Below are positions 1-12,800 of a stretch of 64,000 nt of DNA, in pieces. This DNA is from Nectonema munidae. Taxonomy: Eukaryota; Nematomorpha; Nectonematoida; Nectonematidae. Numbering within the stretch: the stretch's first letter is position 1; the number at the start of each line of letters is the position of its first letter. Location of the stretch: contig JAUIRK010000970.1 in NCBI GenBank assembly GCA_030549495.1, forward strand, positions 498,001-562,000. The letters are read 5' to 3'. The notes beneath the pieces are model-generated. The model saw only the letters and a program-made list of their open reading frames with translations, had not been told where the DNA came from and searched no databases. Position numbers and translations under genes: made by a program.

Positions 1-131
1 TAAAACTTGACAATTTTGTAATTTAAGATAAAAACTTTCCAGATTTTTTAATCATAAGAAAACGCTTCTATCTATGAAAATATTTTTGCCTTTAAAGTAT
101 TTATAATAAAGTGATGCCTATTTTACTTCAG

Positions 132-882
132 AAGAGCTTCTTGAACCGCAAGAGGATGAGAATGAGTTTAATCCAAAAAAGCCGACACGTAGTTTTCACA
201 CTCAAAACTCTCAGCAAGGAATTTCAACAAGTTTTACCAGTAATGTGTTCAGGCCATTTAAAATGAGTATTATGAATAGCGTTTCGATCCTGTTTGCTGA
301 CATCGTTGGTAATTTTTCCCATCTCTTTCCCTGCCGTGTATAAAACTTTTTAAATTTACTTCAAAGGCTTCACCAAAATGAGTTCCAATAAAAGCGCTGA
401 AGTTATTGTAGGCCTTTTGAATGACTTGTTTGGAAGGTTTGACGCTCTGTGTGAAAAGTATAACTGTGAAAAAGTGGCAACTCTAGGCGACTGTTACTAC
501 TGTGTTTCTGGTTGCCCCCAGCCAAGGACAGATAATGCTATATGTGCAGTTAAAATGGGCTTGGGTATGTGTCGAGCTATACGGTAAGCGAAATCAAATT
601 TCTTTCTTTCTCTCTCTCCTTTGCAATGTATATTTGTATTTTCTAGTCAATTTGATATTGATACAAACGAAAACGTTGATATGCGTGTAGGTATTCATAC
701 TGGAACGGTGCATTTTGGAATTTTAGGAATTCATCGTTTCAGATTTGATGTTTGGTCAAATGACGTTACCTTCGCTAATAAGCTTGAGACTTATGGAAAA
801 GCTGGGCGGGTTCATATATCTCAAGTCACTTTGGATTGTTTGGACAACACCTTTGACGTTGAAGAAGTTGAAACATGCGAAG
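132..882 (+). CDS. ADCY9: ADCY9 exons for the C1a catalytic half
   Basis: Three exons (132-308, 367-583, 647-882) encode the first cyclase domain. The two metal-binding aspartates are present in [12 protein letters not shown] (split by the 308/367 intron, phase 1) and TLGDCYYCV. Also present are [10 protein letters not shown] and FDVWSNDV. Exon 2 ends in phase 2 and joins exon 3 through an Arg codon. Exon 3 ends at 882 on a weak donor (GTCCAC), but its phase 1 end joins the exon at 1944 exactly, giving an Asp codon followed by LRTYFVV, the usual end of C1a. The acidic leader [12 protein letters not shown] precedes the domain. Confidence 0.93.
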
Positions 883-3800
883 GTCCACTTTAATATAATT
901 TTTGTACAAATGCATCTGAATTATGTAGGAATCTGATGCAATATCAGAGGAATCTATGTTATGCAAAGGCATCATAAATATTTTAATTGTGAGCAAACAA
1001 TTTTCGCCTATTTTATCGAATTATGAACGGTTGCTGGTATTCGAACCTGGGACCATCTAATGTCAAATCAACCTTCTTTAATTAGGCCCCCATTCATTTT
1101 AATTTTGAAATAACTACGATCATCGAAGAAAAAAAATTGTCCAAATAAAAAACATTAAATAATGCTGTGTTTTACCCTTGTCACCCTTGTTGTTGATGTC
1201 TTCTTACAAGTTATCAAATTCAAGGGCTGATAATAATGAATACTTTCGAAATGTATTCAATTGGACCCTTTTTCTGTAATAAAAGGGGGCGTTTTAAAAT
1301 TTAATTTCTTTTTAAATTTTACGTTATCATAGATCTTTTCTTCCTTTTGTGCTTAGAATAAGGATGCAGGGTGATTTTAGAATTGGTTGTTAAGGAAAAA
1401 AAGAGTGAGTCTTATATCTTTGAGTATTTATTTACCTTGTGTATATGAAATGTATTAAAAAAGCTCATAAAGTTCCAAAATTTTTTTATTCAAAATTATT
1501 TTAAACTTTGGTTTACATCTCATTAATTAAAATACATGGTAATTTTCTAAAGTATTGAAATTTCTGCTAATTTATATTTTTAAATTTAATCCTTTTTCTT
1601 TAATGGATTCGAAAGGCGATCGAATGTAGAAGTTTCGCAAGTCATTAACATCAATCTTCTCAAGTGCATTTTTGAAAAGAGCTCTTCTTTGAAAATATGT
1701 TGGGTTAATAATTTTACTCACAAATAGACATTTTTATATTTATAAAATATTGAAAGCGTCATTAAATTCGAAAGATTATTCAGTCGAAAACAACTCTTTT
1801 TTGGGCAAAGGCAAGTTTTCAAGTTTAAATGATTGCATAACTCTGTATTATATGACGTGGCAATTATTAATTTTATTTATAATTAAGTTTTTCGTTTTCC
1901 TTCTTGAAGATACACTTTATCATTATATTCGTTTATTTAATAGATTTGAGGACTTATTTTGTTGTAAAAAGCAAGCTTCCCGAAGAAGAGGATGATATTT
2001 ATCTTAGTGCGATGCAAGATAAAAATGAAATGAATACTCTTATAAATACGGTCCATCTTGACGAAAAAGTAATCTTTTCCATATTTTTAACATTATGCAC
2101 CCATTTCATAATGTTACTGCTTTAGCATGAAGCTGCTGAAAAATCTTTATTAAATCAACATTACGATTCTGTTTTTAATCACTCTCAATCTAAATCATTC
2201 ATGAATCATGATTTCGAAATTTCCAATCACTCATCCATTGAAAAAAGGTAGTTGGTTTAGTTTAAATTTATTCTGGTGTATAATGTTGTGGACGATTTGT
2301 GATCTTTCTATGATACTGACCAGCCTGTCATTTTCACTGTTGTTTAAAATAGATGCATTTCGTATTCTACTTGTATTTAAAAATAAGGACCCCAAAAAAC
2401 TCGTGTTTTAATTCCTTCTCTTTTTAAGACCTGTCTGCAAAATTGTGTGTCAGGTTTTTCTTTTTAGTTATCTCCTATTCTTATTGATTGGAAAAATTAT
2501 TTTAAAAACCCATATTTTAATTCATATACTAATAATTGCTTCTTAATATTTTATATCCCAATAAATAATGTAAAAAACTGTATTTATTTAAATTTATGAG
2601 ATAAACACTCAACACATTTGAATTTGAATTTGCGAACTAATATGTTATTATACCTTGAATTATCTAATTTAACATAACTAATATCTAACTATTTGATCAA
2701 TTTTTGTTTATTTAGCCAACTTTAGAGGAACGATACATAAACTTATGTTTTTTTATTTATTAATAGATAAATGAAATTTACTCTTAAAAGAAATTCAATT
2801 TTTAATTAGCGTAATTGGTAATCAAATAAAAGAACTAACTAATCTGATCAGTGGCATAAGCAGTAGGGTCCACGGGGGCTCTATCCCCACACCCCGACCT
2901 CTTTCGGAAAAAAAAATTAATAAAAATGAAATTATAAACATATGATAATAGACATATATGTCGGCCTATATCTTCTCCAGCATTAATAAGAAACAACAAT
3001 GGCAGGGCAAAATAAATTTCAAAGATTAAAAAGCTTTCATCTAAAGATCGCCAATTTTCAAAATAGATTACTTTAAACAATTTCATGCTATCTTATAATA
3101 ATAGTAATAATAATTAATTGGGAAAAATGATTATAGAAGATTTTTTTTAATAATTATTGGCAGTATAAAGGATATTTGATATTTTTATATTTAATATACA
3201 ATATTTATGCAAAATTAAATTGGTATGAAAGGAGAATTAAAACTATATACTATAAAATATTTTTAAAACTTTTACGCCCCAATTTACACCCGCATAAAGA
3301 GGTTTGGGATCCGCTTCTAAATCAGATATTTTTAATCTTCACATTGTTACCCTTTGCTTCATTACATCGTAAAAATTTTAGGGGATGTGGGCAGTTTTTT
3401 AATGATTTTAACTCAGAATTTTCGATCAATGTATTTACTTTTTATTAGTGTATAGTTCTTAAAATGAATGAAGATCAAATTATTGTCATAATGAAGGCGT
3501 TAATGCTACTATAGTGAATGAGAAAGCGAAAATAAACAATTAAGAGCTAAAAACCAGTGCCTGGCTCAAATTTTTGGGAGGCTCTCCTTGCCTTGATCTG
3601 CACCCCTACATTTAACATAATTTATTCTTTGATCACTTCATTTTTACTGCGTTGTTTCTCAAAACAAAAAATGAAGTTTGCTGAACAATTGTTATGAAAT
3701 AAGCTATATTGTTAGTTCATCTTTCAGTTTATTACACGTGGTTTGGGTTAATTTATTTAGATATGTTCAAACCTCTTATTTTTAATAAAACAAACATAAT

Positions 3801-6800
3801 GCGCCCTTTGATCAAATTTCCTACAAAGTGAAGGATACCGTTTTGTTTTTTTGGTTTTATTCAAAATCTTCATATTTTTCATTCGTAAGTTGAATTTTTT
3901 TTAAAATTTGTGAAACTTAAGCTAGAGTCATATTAAAAATCCGAAAGTTGTATATATGTGATTTATCTTTTATTAAAATTAAATATAAATGTCTTTACCG
4001 GTATTTTCCCAGATAATGCCTGCAACTGCATAACATTATATATTTCAATATTCCTTTTTTTAAAGAAATGAGGAAAACAATAAATATGATCAGCAGCTTG
4101 TTGGCTGCTTTTATGAAGAGTTGAAAAAAGATAACTTCAGACTACTGTCCTACTCATCGGATATCAACTTCTCCTCACTGAAGTTCAATAATCCTGTTTT
4201 GGAGAATCATTATCGCCTCAGCTACCTCGAATTCAACATGAAAAGTTCTTTGCTCATGCTATCCTTTTTACTCGCTGCCATATCTATATTAATATACTTC
4301 TTTGCTACAATCATCTTGCAAACGGGGGTAATTTTCCTTTCCACTTTCATTTCTAAAAATCTTTTTCCATTGCTGATTAAGATTATATTTTGGTTTAGTG
4401 TATACTTTTTTTTTATGCCTTTGTAGTATTACGCTAACTATAAAGTATAGTAATTCTTGTAAGTTACTACCTCACACTCTTTTCATAATCAAAGGAGATA
4501 TATGAATCATGTGAACTCCATTGCTCGGATTCATGGTTTATATAGCATCTCAATCTCAAAAATATCAAATGAGCTACCAATGATAGAGTATATGAAAAAA
4601 ATTTCGACTAATGCTCGTAAATACTATATATGATGTAAATGCCTTAATTATATACCGTATAATTATTTTCACTCATACATACCATTTATTTGCATATACA
4701 GTAAACTCTCTTAACCCTCACTAGTATATCCTGTAACATTTTGTTACAATATTCTTTTTTATTAGTGTTTCTCAAAAACTATAATGATTAATAAAATTAT
4801 TTTTTAAAAGTATGAAAATATTACTTGTCTTAATACATTCCCTAAATATTAAATAAAATATTTGAAGTATTTTCGAAATAAACTGATTTTTACTTTATAA
4901 GTACAAGTGTAACATTTTGTTACATATACATTTTCCGAAAAATTTATTATTTTTAAAATTTTTATTTTATTATTCTTTTTAATATTTTTTATTAATTTAT
5001 TTATTTTTAGATTAATATTTTTTAATATTTTAAAAATGTCTTCCAAGAAGAGTAAACATTATAATATTTTTGAAAAATTTTCTTCTGAATTCCCTGAAAG
5101 TAACGAAGAGGAAAGCGATGATTTAGAATTTGATAATGAAGACGTTTCAGAAATTTATGGAGTTTGTGATACGATTTTGAAAAGCGAATTATCATCATAT
5201 GCTTCTTCAACATACCAAGCTGAAAAAGAAGATGACTGCGAACAAATTTTTAACAGGGAATATACTTATTCGAGTTCTGATTATGAAGACGATTTGTATA
5301 CAAATAACTCTCTATTTCCCTTTCAAGATTCAAGTGATAGTGAAAACACAGATGACTCTAATCTAAAATCTGATGAGGTGACAGAAGATGCAAACGGAAT
5401 AAAATATTCTACACTTCCATTTCTAAATAGAAGTCGTAAGAGAAATTTATGTCAATTTGAAAGTAGATCCTTATTCCACTCAAAAAAAGAATCAGATTAT
5501 TTTCATTGCTTTATAGACACTAACATCTTACATACTATATTGAAATTCACCAATCGTAAAGTTTCGGACATACTGCATACAACAAAACATTACAACTATA
5601 TGACTAAATTTTGTTTTGATGAAATAAAAGCATGCATTGCCATTTTGTTATATGCAGGACTGGATCATAAAAACTTTACAAGACTACAAGACTTGTGGAA
5701 CCCCGTTGAAAGCTCTCCATTCTATAGAGCTGTTATGTCGTATCATAGATTTAAATTTTTTCTTAGAACTGTACGATTTGATCATTTTCGAGAGAGAGAA
5801 AAAAGCAAGACTATAGACAAACTAGGTGCAATTTCAGAAATTTGGCAGGATTCTTTAATAAACTTAAGAAAATATTATATTCCCAAGGAAACTTTAACAG
5901 TAGATGAGCAGCCAGTTGGCTACAGAGGAAAAGCACCAGGAAGAACCTATATGCCACCAAAGCCTCGAAAATATGGAGTGAAATTTTTTTGGTTATGTGA
6001 ATCGGAGAGTGGATTTGCATTGAATGCTAAAATATACAAAGGTAAAGAAAATCATAACGTTCATAAAGGATTGGGTAAAGATCTTGTTTTAGAATTGGTT
6101 CGGCCATTTAAAAACTCTGGTAGAGAAATAGTTACTGATAATTTCTTTACTTCACATTCACTTACTTTATCATTACTAGAAATCAACTTGACACTACTGG
6201 GAACAATGCGTGTTCAAAGAAAAGAAGTACCTCAAACTCTAAGAAATAAAAAACGTGAAATTGAATCTTCGATTTTTCTTCACGATCACAAAAACAAAGT
6301 GTCCTTAGTTTCCTACACGCCAAAAAAAAATAAGAATGTTATTCTCTTGAGTTCTTCTCATTCTGGAAATGAAGTAAGCGAAACGGTAAAGAAGAAGCCG
6401 CAAATGATCTTAGATTATAATTTTGGGAAAAAGAGTGTAGATCAAATGGATCAAAATATTGAGTACTTTACCTGTAGAAGAAAGACATCGAGATGGCCTC
6501 TTCTTCTTTTTTTTAATATGTTAGATGTTAGCGCCTTGAACGCCTTTATTTTGATGAAAAAAGCTGAAACAAAAATAAATAAAAAAGTTTTTTTGAGAAA
6601 TCTTGCTAAGGATTTAGCCAAACCGAGTGCATCGAAACGTCATTTGATTAACAAAAATTTAGCACGTTCTACAAAAGAAGCAGCATATCTTCTTGGCTTT
6701 ACTCAACCTACTATTCCTTTCGTTCAAAATACTGTGAAAATTTTAGGAAGATGTAGAACATGCTCGAAAGTTGCTAGATCAAAATGTGATGAGTGTCAAA

Positions 6801-9800
6801 ATTTTGCTTGCCCTTCACATAGAAATATTATTAGAACATGTGTATGCTCTAATTGTTCAAATACATAATTTTTATGAATTTTTGAATAATTTTTTTTTAC
6901 GCAAAAGCATGACAAATTATTGAAAAATAATAAAAAAACTTTAAGTAATAGAAAATTCATAAAATTTAGTTTATATATTCAAAAAAGCTTATATTTAATT
7001 ATAGGATTAAAACATTGTAATATTTTGTTACACATATCCTTCTAAGGTTGTTAAAATGTTTGTACATTTGAGAGTTAAAACCGGACTCTCCAAAAACCGG
7101 AATATTTTTTTGGTCCCGAAATTTGCCTATACTTTACGTTATGCCAACTAAAATAAACCGGAATTCGAAATTCTGGAAACGGGAAAAAAAATTTAGTCCG
7201 AACAGACAAAATATTGTTCTTTAAACCGGAATTTGCGCTTAAATTCATGATATTTCTTGCTTTTTTAAGAGTCCATTATAATTTTTATACTTTTTACATT
7301 TCATAAAACTAAAATGGTAATTTACTTTTTAAACTTGCAAAATTCGCATTATATTTGAACGTTTTTTTATTTGTAGATAAATTAATTCAATTTTTGTGCA
7401 CCTTTTCTTGATTGGTTTGAAAAAACAAAATGCCTAAAAGAAAAAGAAATGAGCTTGACTTAAATTCAAAAATAAGTTTGATAAATGATGTTGAAAAAGG
7501 GTTGAGCGTTGCCGAGGCAACAATAAAATACTCGTTAGGCAGGTCAACCATCTACGATATTTTGAAGGCTAAGGATAAATATAAAATTCAAAGCAAAGCA
7601 TCATGTGCATCCAAATTTAGAGTGATTAAAACAAAGTTTACTGATATTGATGAATTAATGCTTAGCTGGTTCAAAACTGCACGCGACAAGAATATTCCTG
7701 TTTCGGGACCCATAATAAGAGCTAAGGACGGACAATTCGCTGAAAAAATGGATAGTGAAAACCTTAAAGCTTCAGAAGGTTGGCTTAGCAAATGGAAAAA
7801 AAGACACGATATAAAGCAACTTACAGTTTGTGGAGAAAGGGGAGATGTAAATATGGAAGTTGTTAATGATTGGAAAAAGAGTATTCATCATTTATGCAAA
7901 GGGTATAAAAGCCGGAAAATATTTTTAATTGTGATGAGACTGGTTTATTTTTTCGAGCTTTGCCGGACAAAACTTTGTCCTTCAAAAATGATGATGTCAA
8001 AGTAATCAAGTTTTCTAAGGAGAGAATAACAATAATGTTGACTTGTTGCATGATTGGAGAAAAGGTAGAACAAATTTTTTTGAATATTTTTTCTAATTTT
8101 AAATCAAATTTGTTTTTTATAATTTAGTTAAAACCTTTGATAATTGGGCGAGCTCAAAAGCCAAGATGTTTTAAATCAATTGACACGGAGCGTTTGCCGG
8201 TTACATGGAAATTCTACAGGAAAGCGTGGATGACTGGTTCCTTATTTGAGGAATATCTTGATGAACTTACCTCCAAAATGAGATTTCAAAAACCAAAATT
8301 TTTATTATTTCTTGATAATGCCTCTTCACACATTCACTTTGAAAAAAGCCACATGAAGCTTGCTTTTCTTCCAGCAAATACAACATCCGTATTGCAACCG
8401 TTGGATCAAGGCATAATTAAAATTTTCAAGAACAAGTATAGGGTAAAATTGTTACGCAGTGTGCTTTCCAAAATTGATGATGTGAATACAGGGAGCGATA
8501 TCATCAAACAAATTAGTATTCTAGACGCTGTAAATTGGTCTTCCCAAGCATGGAAAGAAACGACTGATAGTATGATCTCCAAGTGCTTTAAAATATGTGG
8601 ATTTGATTTAAAAACACTTAGTGATGATAATGAAGGAGAATTTGAAGATAAAGATGACGAGTATTCGAAGGATTTTGGTCAGTGATCTCGCAGCTTTCGA
8701 TAATTATAAAAAAACAGATGAGCTAGTTCCAGTGGAAGAAGTTGGAAATGATTGGGAGAATGCTTTAATTGAAATCAATCGAGTAAGGAGGAAGAAAAAT
8801 TTGAAGTTGCGGTTGAGGAAGAAGATGATGAAAAAGATCACGATGATCAGAATTTGACTTTTAATGAAATGGTATCTATGATAAATCAGATCAAAAAATG
8901 CTGTTTAATAAAAGCCTCTAAATACGAAAAGCTGAATGAAAAACTTCAAAACCTTACGGAAGAAATTGAGAGAGAAATTTTAATGGGAAAAAAAATTTAA
9001 AACAAATAAATTTAGATTAATGGCTAATAAAAAAAGAATTTTTTTTTTTATTTATAAAATTTTATAACTTAGACTTTAGTTTGTAGAAAACCTTAAAAGA
9101 GTGTTATAGGCTTTCTTTATAGAATAAGTTTTTAGTATTAAAAATGGCCGTTTCGAGAAACCGGAATTTCGAAATACCGGAAAAATTTTTCGGTCCGGAG
9201 AGAGACCGGTTTTGGGAGAGTCAACTGTACACTATCATTGGTGTCTAATTTGATATGCTGGCTTGTAAGATTATTGCATATTTTTGAGATGTGAATGTAT
9301 GCACTATGAGTAGGAGCAATAGAGTTACCAAAATTTAGTTTTCAACTCTGTTATACAGCATATTTTTCTACACTATGCAAATGCATATATAGAACATATG
9401 CTTTGTGAGAAGAAACAAATATACACTGAACACATGGTTACTCTTCATACCGAAATATACTAAGTTTTATATAATAAAAAAAAAGGTTAATAATCAGTTA
9501 ATAATTCTAGATTAATAAAGAAGCTTTCACGATACTTATATGATGATGGATTTATAGTAAAGATAAAATTGTGCCTTATATTATTGAAATTGGTATAAAT
9601 TAATAATATATAAAACTTTTTAACTTCTTTATTGCTACTTCATTTTGATAATTTTTTGAGGTTTCTGATTTTTTGTAATAATATATTCTGTAGAGTTGAA
9701 AAAATAACAACATTTTAGCTGAATTTTCGTCATCGATTACGCTTTCGTTTATAAACGTCTCTTCGAAGTATGTATCTGTTCCCAGTTTCTTGTTTCGTAA

Positions 9801-12800
9801 TGATTCTGTCTTTGTCTAAAGCAGGGATGCTCAACCTTTTCGGCTGCCAAAAATACCTTTTTTCTATTATGAATGGGCCGCAAAAAAGTATATTATGATA
9901 AACTAATTTTGGTTTGTTTTTAGATAATATAATTAATTTTAAGCAAATTACTAAAATATATTAAGAATAACCATTTTCAACCAATAAAATCAAATGTATT
10001 AAAAATCATTCTAATATAGGGATGATGTTTACTTTTACCTGAATCGTCGCCTGTGGTTTTTAACGGGTTTTAATCTAGTTCTCATTTCAAAAATGAGCTT
10101 CTTTTAAAAATGTACTAATTAGTAGAGTTATCTTAAAAAATTTGTGAAGTTTAAATGAGCAATTATGATTTAATGAAAAAGGAACTATAATTAACTTTGG
10201 TGCTTATTGAAAAAAGTAAGATTCATATTTTTGATGTTTTGATTGTCACCTTATTGAAGAATAAGGAAGGAGAGGTAGCAATGTCAAAGAAAATTTTTTG
10301 TTTATGAATAATTTAAATTTAATGACAATTTAATTAGTATTACATAAGGATAATTTGTTACTATTTTTGTTTCAAGGGTTTTTAAAAATAGTAAAATATA
10401 TTTCCACATTGCTTAAAATTGTAAATGAAGAATTTGGCGACACTAAGAATGAAAAAATATTATTTTTATTATTTTTTAGATTAATTATTTTAAAAATTTT
10501 ATCATTTTTTATAATATATTTATTTTCTATTTTATTTTTATTTCTGCTGGCCTTAGGTTGAGCTGAGCATCCTAAAACTAGTTTATTTCTTTCGTTATGT
10601 GTTGATGTTCAGATGTAGTCGTTCGTTTGTTTTCTCTTGTGGTGCTCGTTTAGAAAATGACTCAGCATACTCTATGATGGAAACAGTCGTACGGTTGGTA
10701 GTTCCTTAAACCAGAATGCCTATCGAAGAGTACTAGACTTTTGGGGTTAAGTTGGATTGCAAAGGAAATAAAGTGCCTCTCTCTATTTTCGATTTTAAAA
10801 TTTTCTTGAAGTCCTTTGTAAATTCGGCATCTTTTAGATTTTGTTTTGCGGTGACGCAAATATTATTTTTTACAAATAATTAAATCTTTGATTAAACACG
10901 AAAATAAGATTATTTTTGTATAGGTCAATTGCTTATATTTTGCTATTGTTTAATTTTAGTTTCTTTGTCAACTATAATTAGCTTATTTTGTTCTTTGCCA
11001 TAAATCTCTAATCATATAGGTATCTCGAATACATTTTCAAATCCTTATATATTTCGTTATTAAGAGTAACCCCACAAAACAGTGTATCTTATTATTTCCA
11101 TTAAAGGCAGCATGAACCTTAGTTAATAAAAATAAGGGAGCTTATCTTTGAAATAAATTTCTTTTTTGGATCGTAGATTGGACTGTGTAACCACAAGCTT
11201 TCGATAACTTGGATAGTAGTTTCTTCCCTCTCGTTCATTTTCTTCGTCTCATTCATCTTTCGTTACAAGATCAAAAAAACATCAGTGCGTGGTAAGAAAA
11301 GAAAGATCAACAACAAGCTGGATTTTTCGGATAGTATCAGCGTTTCAAGTGATATCATCCTAACACTTTTCTAGTGCGTGCTTAAAAACTTTGATTATTA
11401 TTTAGGTAAGAGCAGCGTCATTAACTACAAAATAAACGTTAAGTGGTATCTACTTAATTTCTGCCTATTGTGCGTCATGTTCCTTCCGAATTACATCGTG
11501 TTGTCCGTGTACAACTTTGACTGCTTGCGTCACTCTTCGCACAGTACTACTATTACCTGGTGCTCCATGTTCATTGTATCTCTTTTGTGTCCTCTTAACT
11601 TCTTCTCCATCTCCTACATCGGCAAGATAATCAATCTTCTCGTTTCTTCTAGTCTCTTCTTTTTTCTCCTGCTTAAAGTTCATAACTACCACGTAATGTT
11701 TCTTACATATGCATACCTACATATACGGGGCGCGAGTAAGGTTGTCTTTTCGATATCTGCTGTATTTTGTAAACTGTGAGGACATTGTGTGTTTTCAATT
11801 CCTTGTTTTAATTGAGAGTTTAGGCCTGTTATCCAAAAATATAAAATGTAAAAAGTAACTTGAAAGAGTGGAATGTTTCTTTTATCAAGCAAAATTGAAG
11901 GTAGGTAAGAAATGGAGAAAATCAAAGGGAGGGAAAAATTTTGTTTAAAGTATAGTCACGTTTAAAATGGTTAAAAATCTAAAATTGTGGTTTTTAGCTT
12001 ATGTAGATACTTTTAGTATTTAAGACATAGATTTAAAATTTTTATCATCAGCTCGGCTCCCACTAGCCCTAAATCTTTGATTATAACTAATCAAGCGGCA
12101 CATAATCATGTAGACATTTTTTAGTCAAAACTTTGCCTGCCAAAAATGTTTTTTTGAAGAATTCAAGTAATTTTTACATATCTAAAATAAATTGTAATCG
12201 ATACTATATATTTCACACACTTTAATTACCAATATTTTTTACTAACGTTAAACCTTTTTGTGGTGAAAAATAACGCCAATGTAATTTATATTTATAAGGT
12301 GATATGAAAAACGAAAATTGTATTTATTTATTGATACAATTGAAACACGTTTTTTGAATTTTACAATGACTTTCACACGTGTTTATCTTACATATATCAC
12401 AAAAATTTGTGTACTTTTTGCCTTAACTCCTTGGACATAAATATCATCTTGATCTTTTTTAGGAACGAATTCTTCAGTTTCATTGACAGTATTCGTTTTT
12501 TCTTCAATCAATTTCCGTCCTAACAAATCTATCAAGACTCGTCTCTTATGGGATTTGCTTTTCATCCAATCGCGGAAAAGATTTATTCAGATAATATAAG
12601 AATTTAGAGCGGAACTATCAAGCATATTATAGAAGCATACCATTGGCCATCGACGCGTTTTTCGCTTAGTACTGTAAGCGCGATACATTTGATCAACCAT
12701 GTCAGCGCCACATTTAGTTCAATTATAATCAATAATAATCAATACTGGTTTTTTCTTCAAATTGTTTTCGTTTTCGGGTTGATCATGCAGCGTACGGAAA

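Larger units (their letters stand above)
4711..7078 (+). mobile_element. piggyBac transposon, structurally intact, nested in the Tigger left repeat
   Basis: Flanked by TTAA at 4711-4714 and 7075-7078. The tips are CCCTCACTAG (left) and, inverted, CTCTCAAATG (right). The 7075 TTAA is chosen over the one at 7051 because rejoining there restores the Tigger left repeat (CTCTC-TTAA-AACCGG). Palindromes lie 17 bp from the left tip and 42 bp from the right tip, a layout like that of the Trichoplusia piggyBac. The element is 2.36 kb with one uninterrupted transposase gene, so it looks like the youngest element in the window and could be mobilisable. It is on the same strand as ADCY9, inside an intron. 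Confidence 0.92.
4699..9227 (+). mobile_element. pogo/Tigger DNA transposon, interrupted by a piggyBac
   Basis: The left end starts CAGTAAACTCTC at 4699 after a TA (4697-4698). The right end reads GGTTTTGGGAGAGTCAACTG to 9227, followed by TA (9228-9229): the TA duplication and CAGTTGACTCTC-like repeats expected of pogo/Tigger. Without the piggyBac, the left repeat would read CAGTAAACTCTC then TTAAAACCGG, which aligns with the inverted right end CAGTTGACTCTC then CCAAAACCGG. Further inverted ACCGGAATT/CCGGTTT motifs follow inside both ends (7080-7190 and 9140-9215). The element is about 2.2 kb when the insert is excluded. It lies in the 6.8 kb ADCY9 intron on the same strand as the gene. Confidence 0.88.

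Noticed and set aside
1030-1085. tRNA gene on the - strand
   Set aside because: A B-box-like word is present but no cloverleaf can be drawn; at most a SINE relic.
7051-7054. TTAA as the right boundary of the intact piggyBac
   Set aside because: Using this site does not restore the Tigger left repeat and puts the palindrome 18 bp from the right tip; the TTAA at 7075 fits both the Tigger rejoining and the usual right-end spacing.
10355-10561. 68-codon open frame
   Set aside because: Low-complexity Phe/Leu/Ile in AT-rich hAT interior; no initiator context or family pattern.
11292-11405. Open frame continuing past exon 11177-11291 with a Lys-rich protein-like sequence
   Set aside because: It ends at a stop. 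The donor at 11292, the acceptor ending at 11405 and the phase-1 Gly join all fit ADCY9, so this is an intron.
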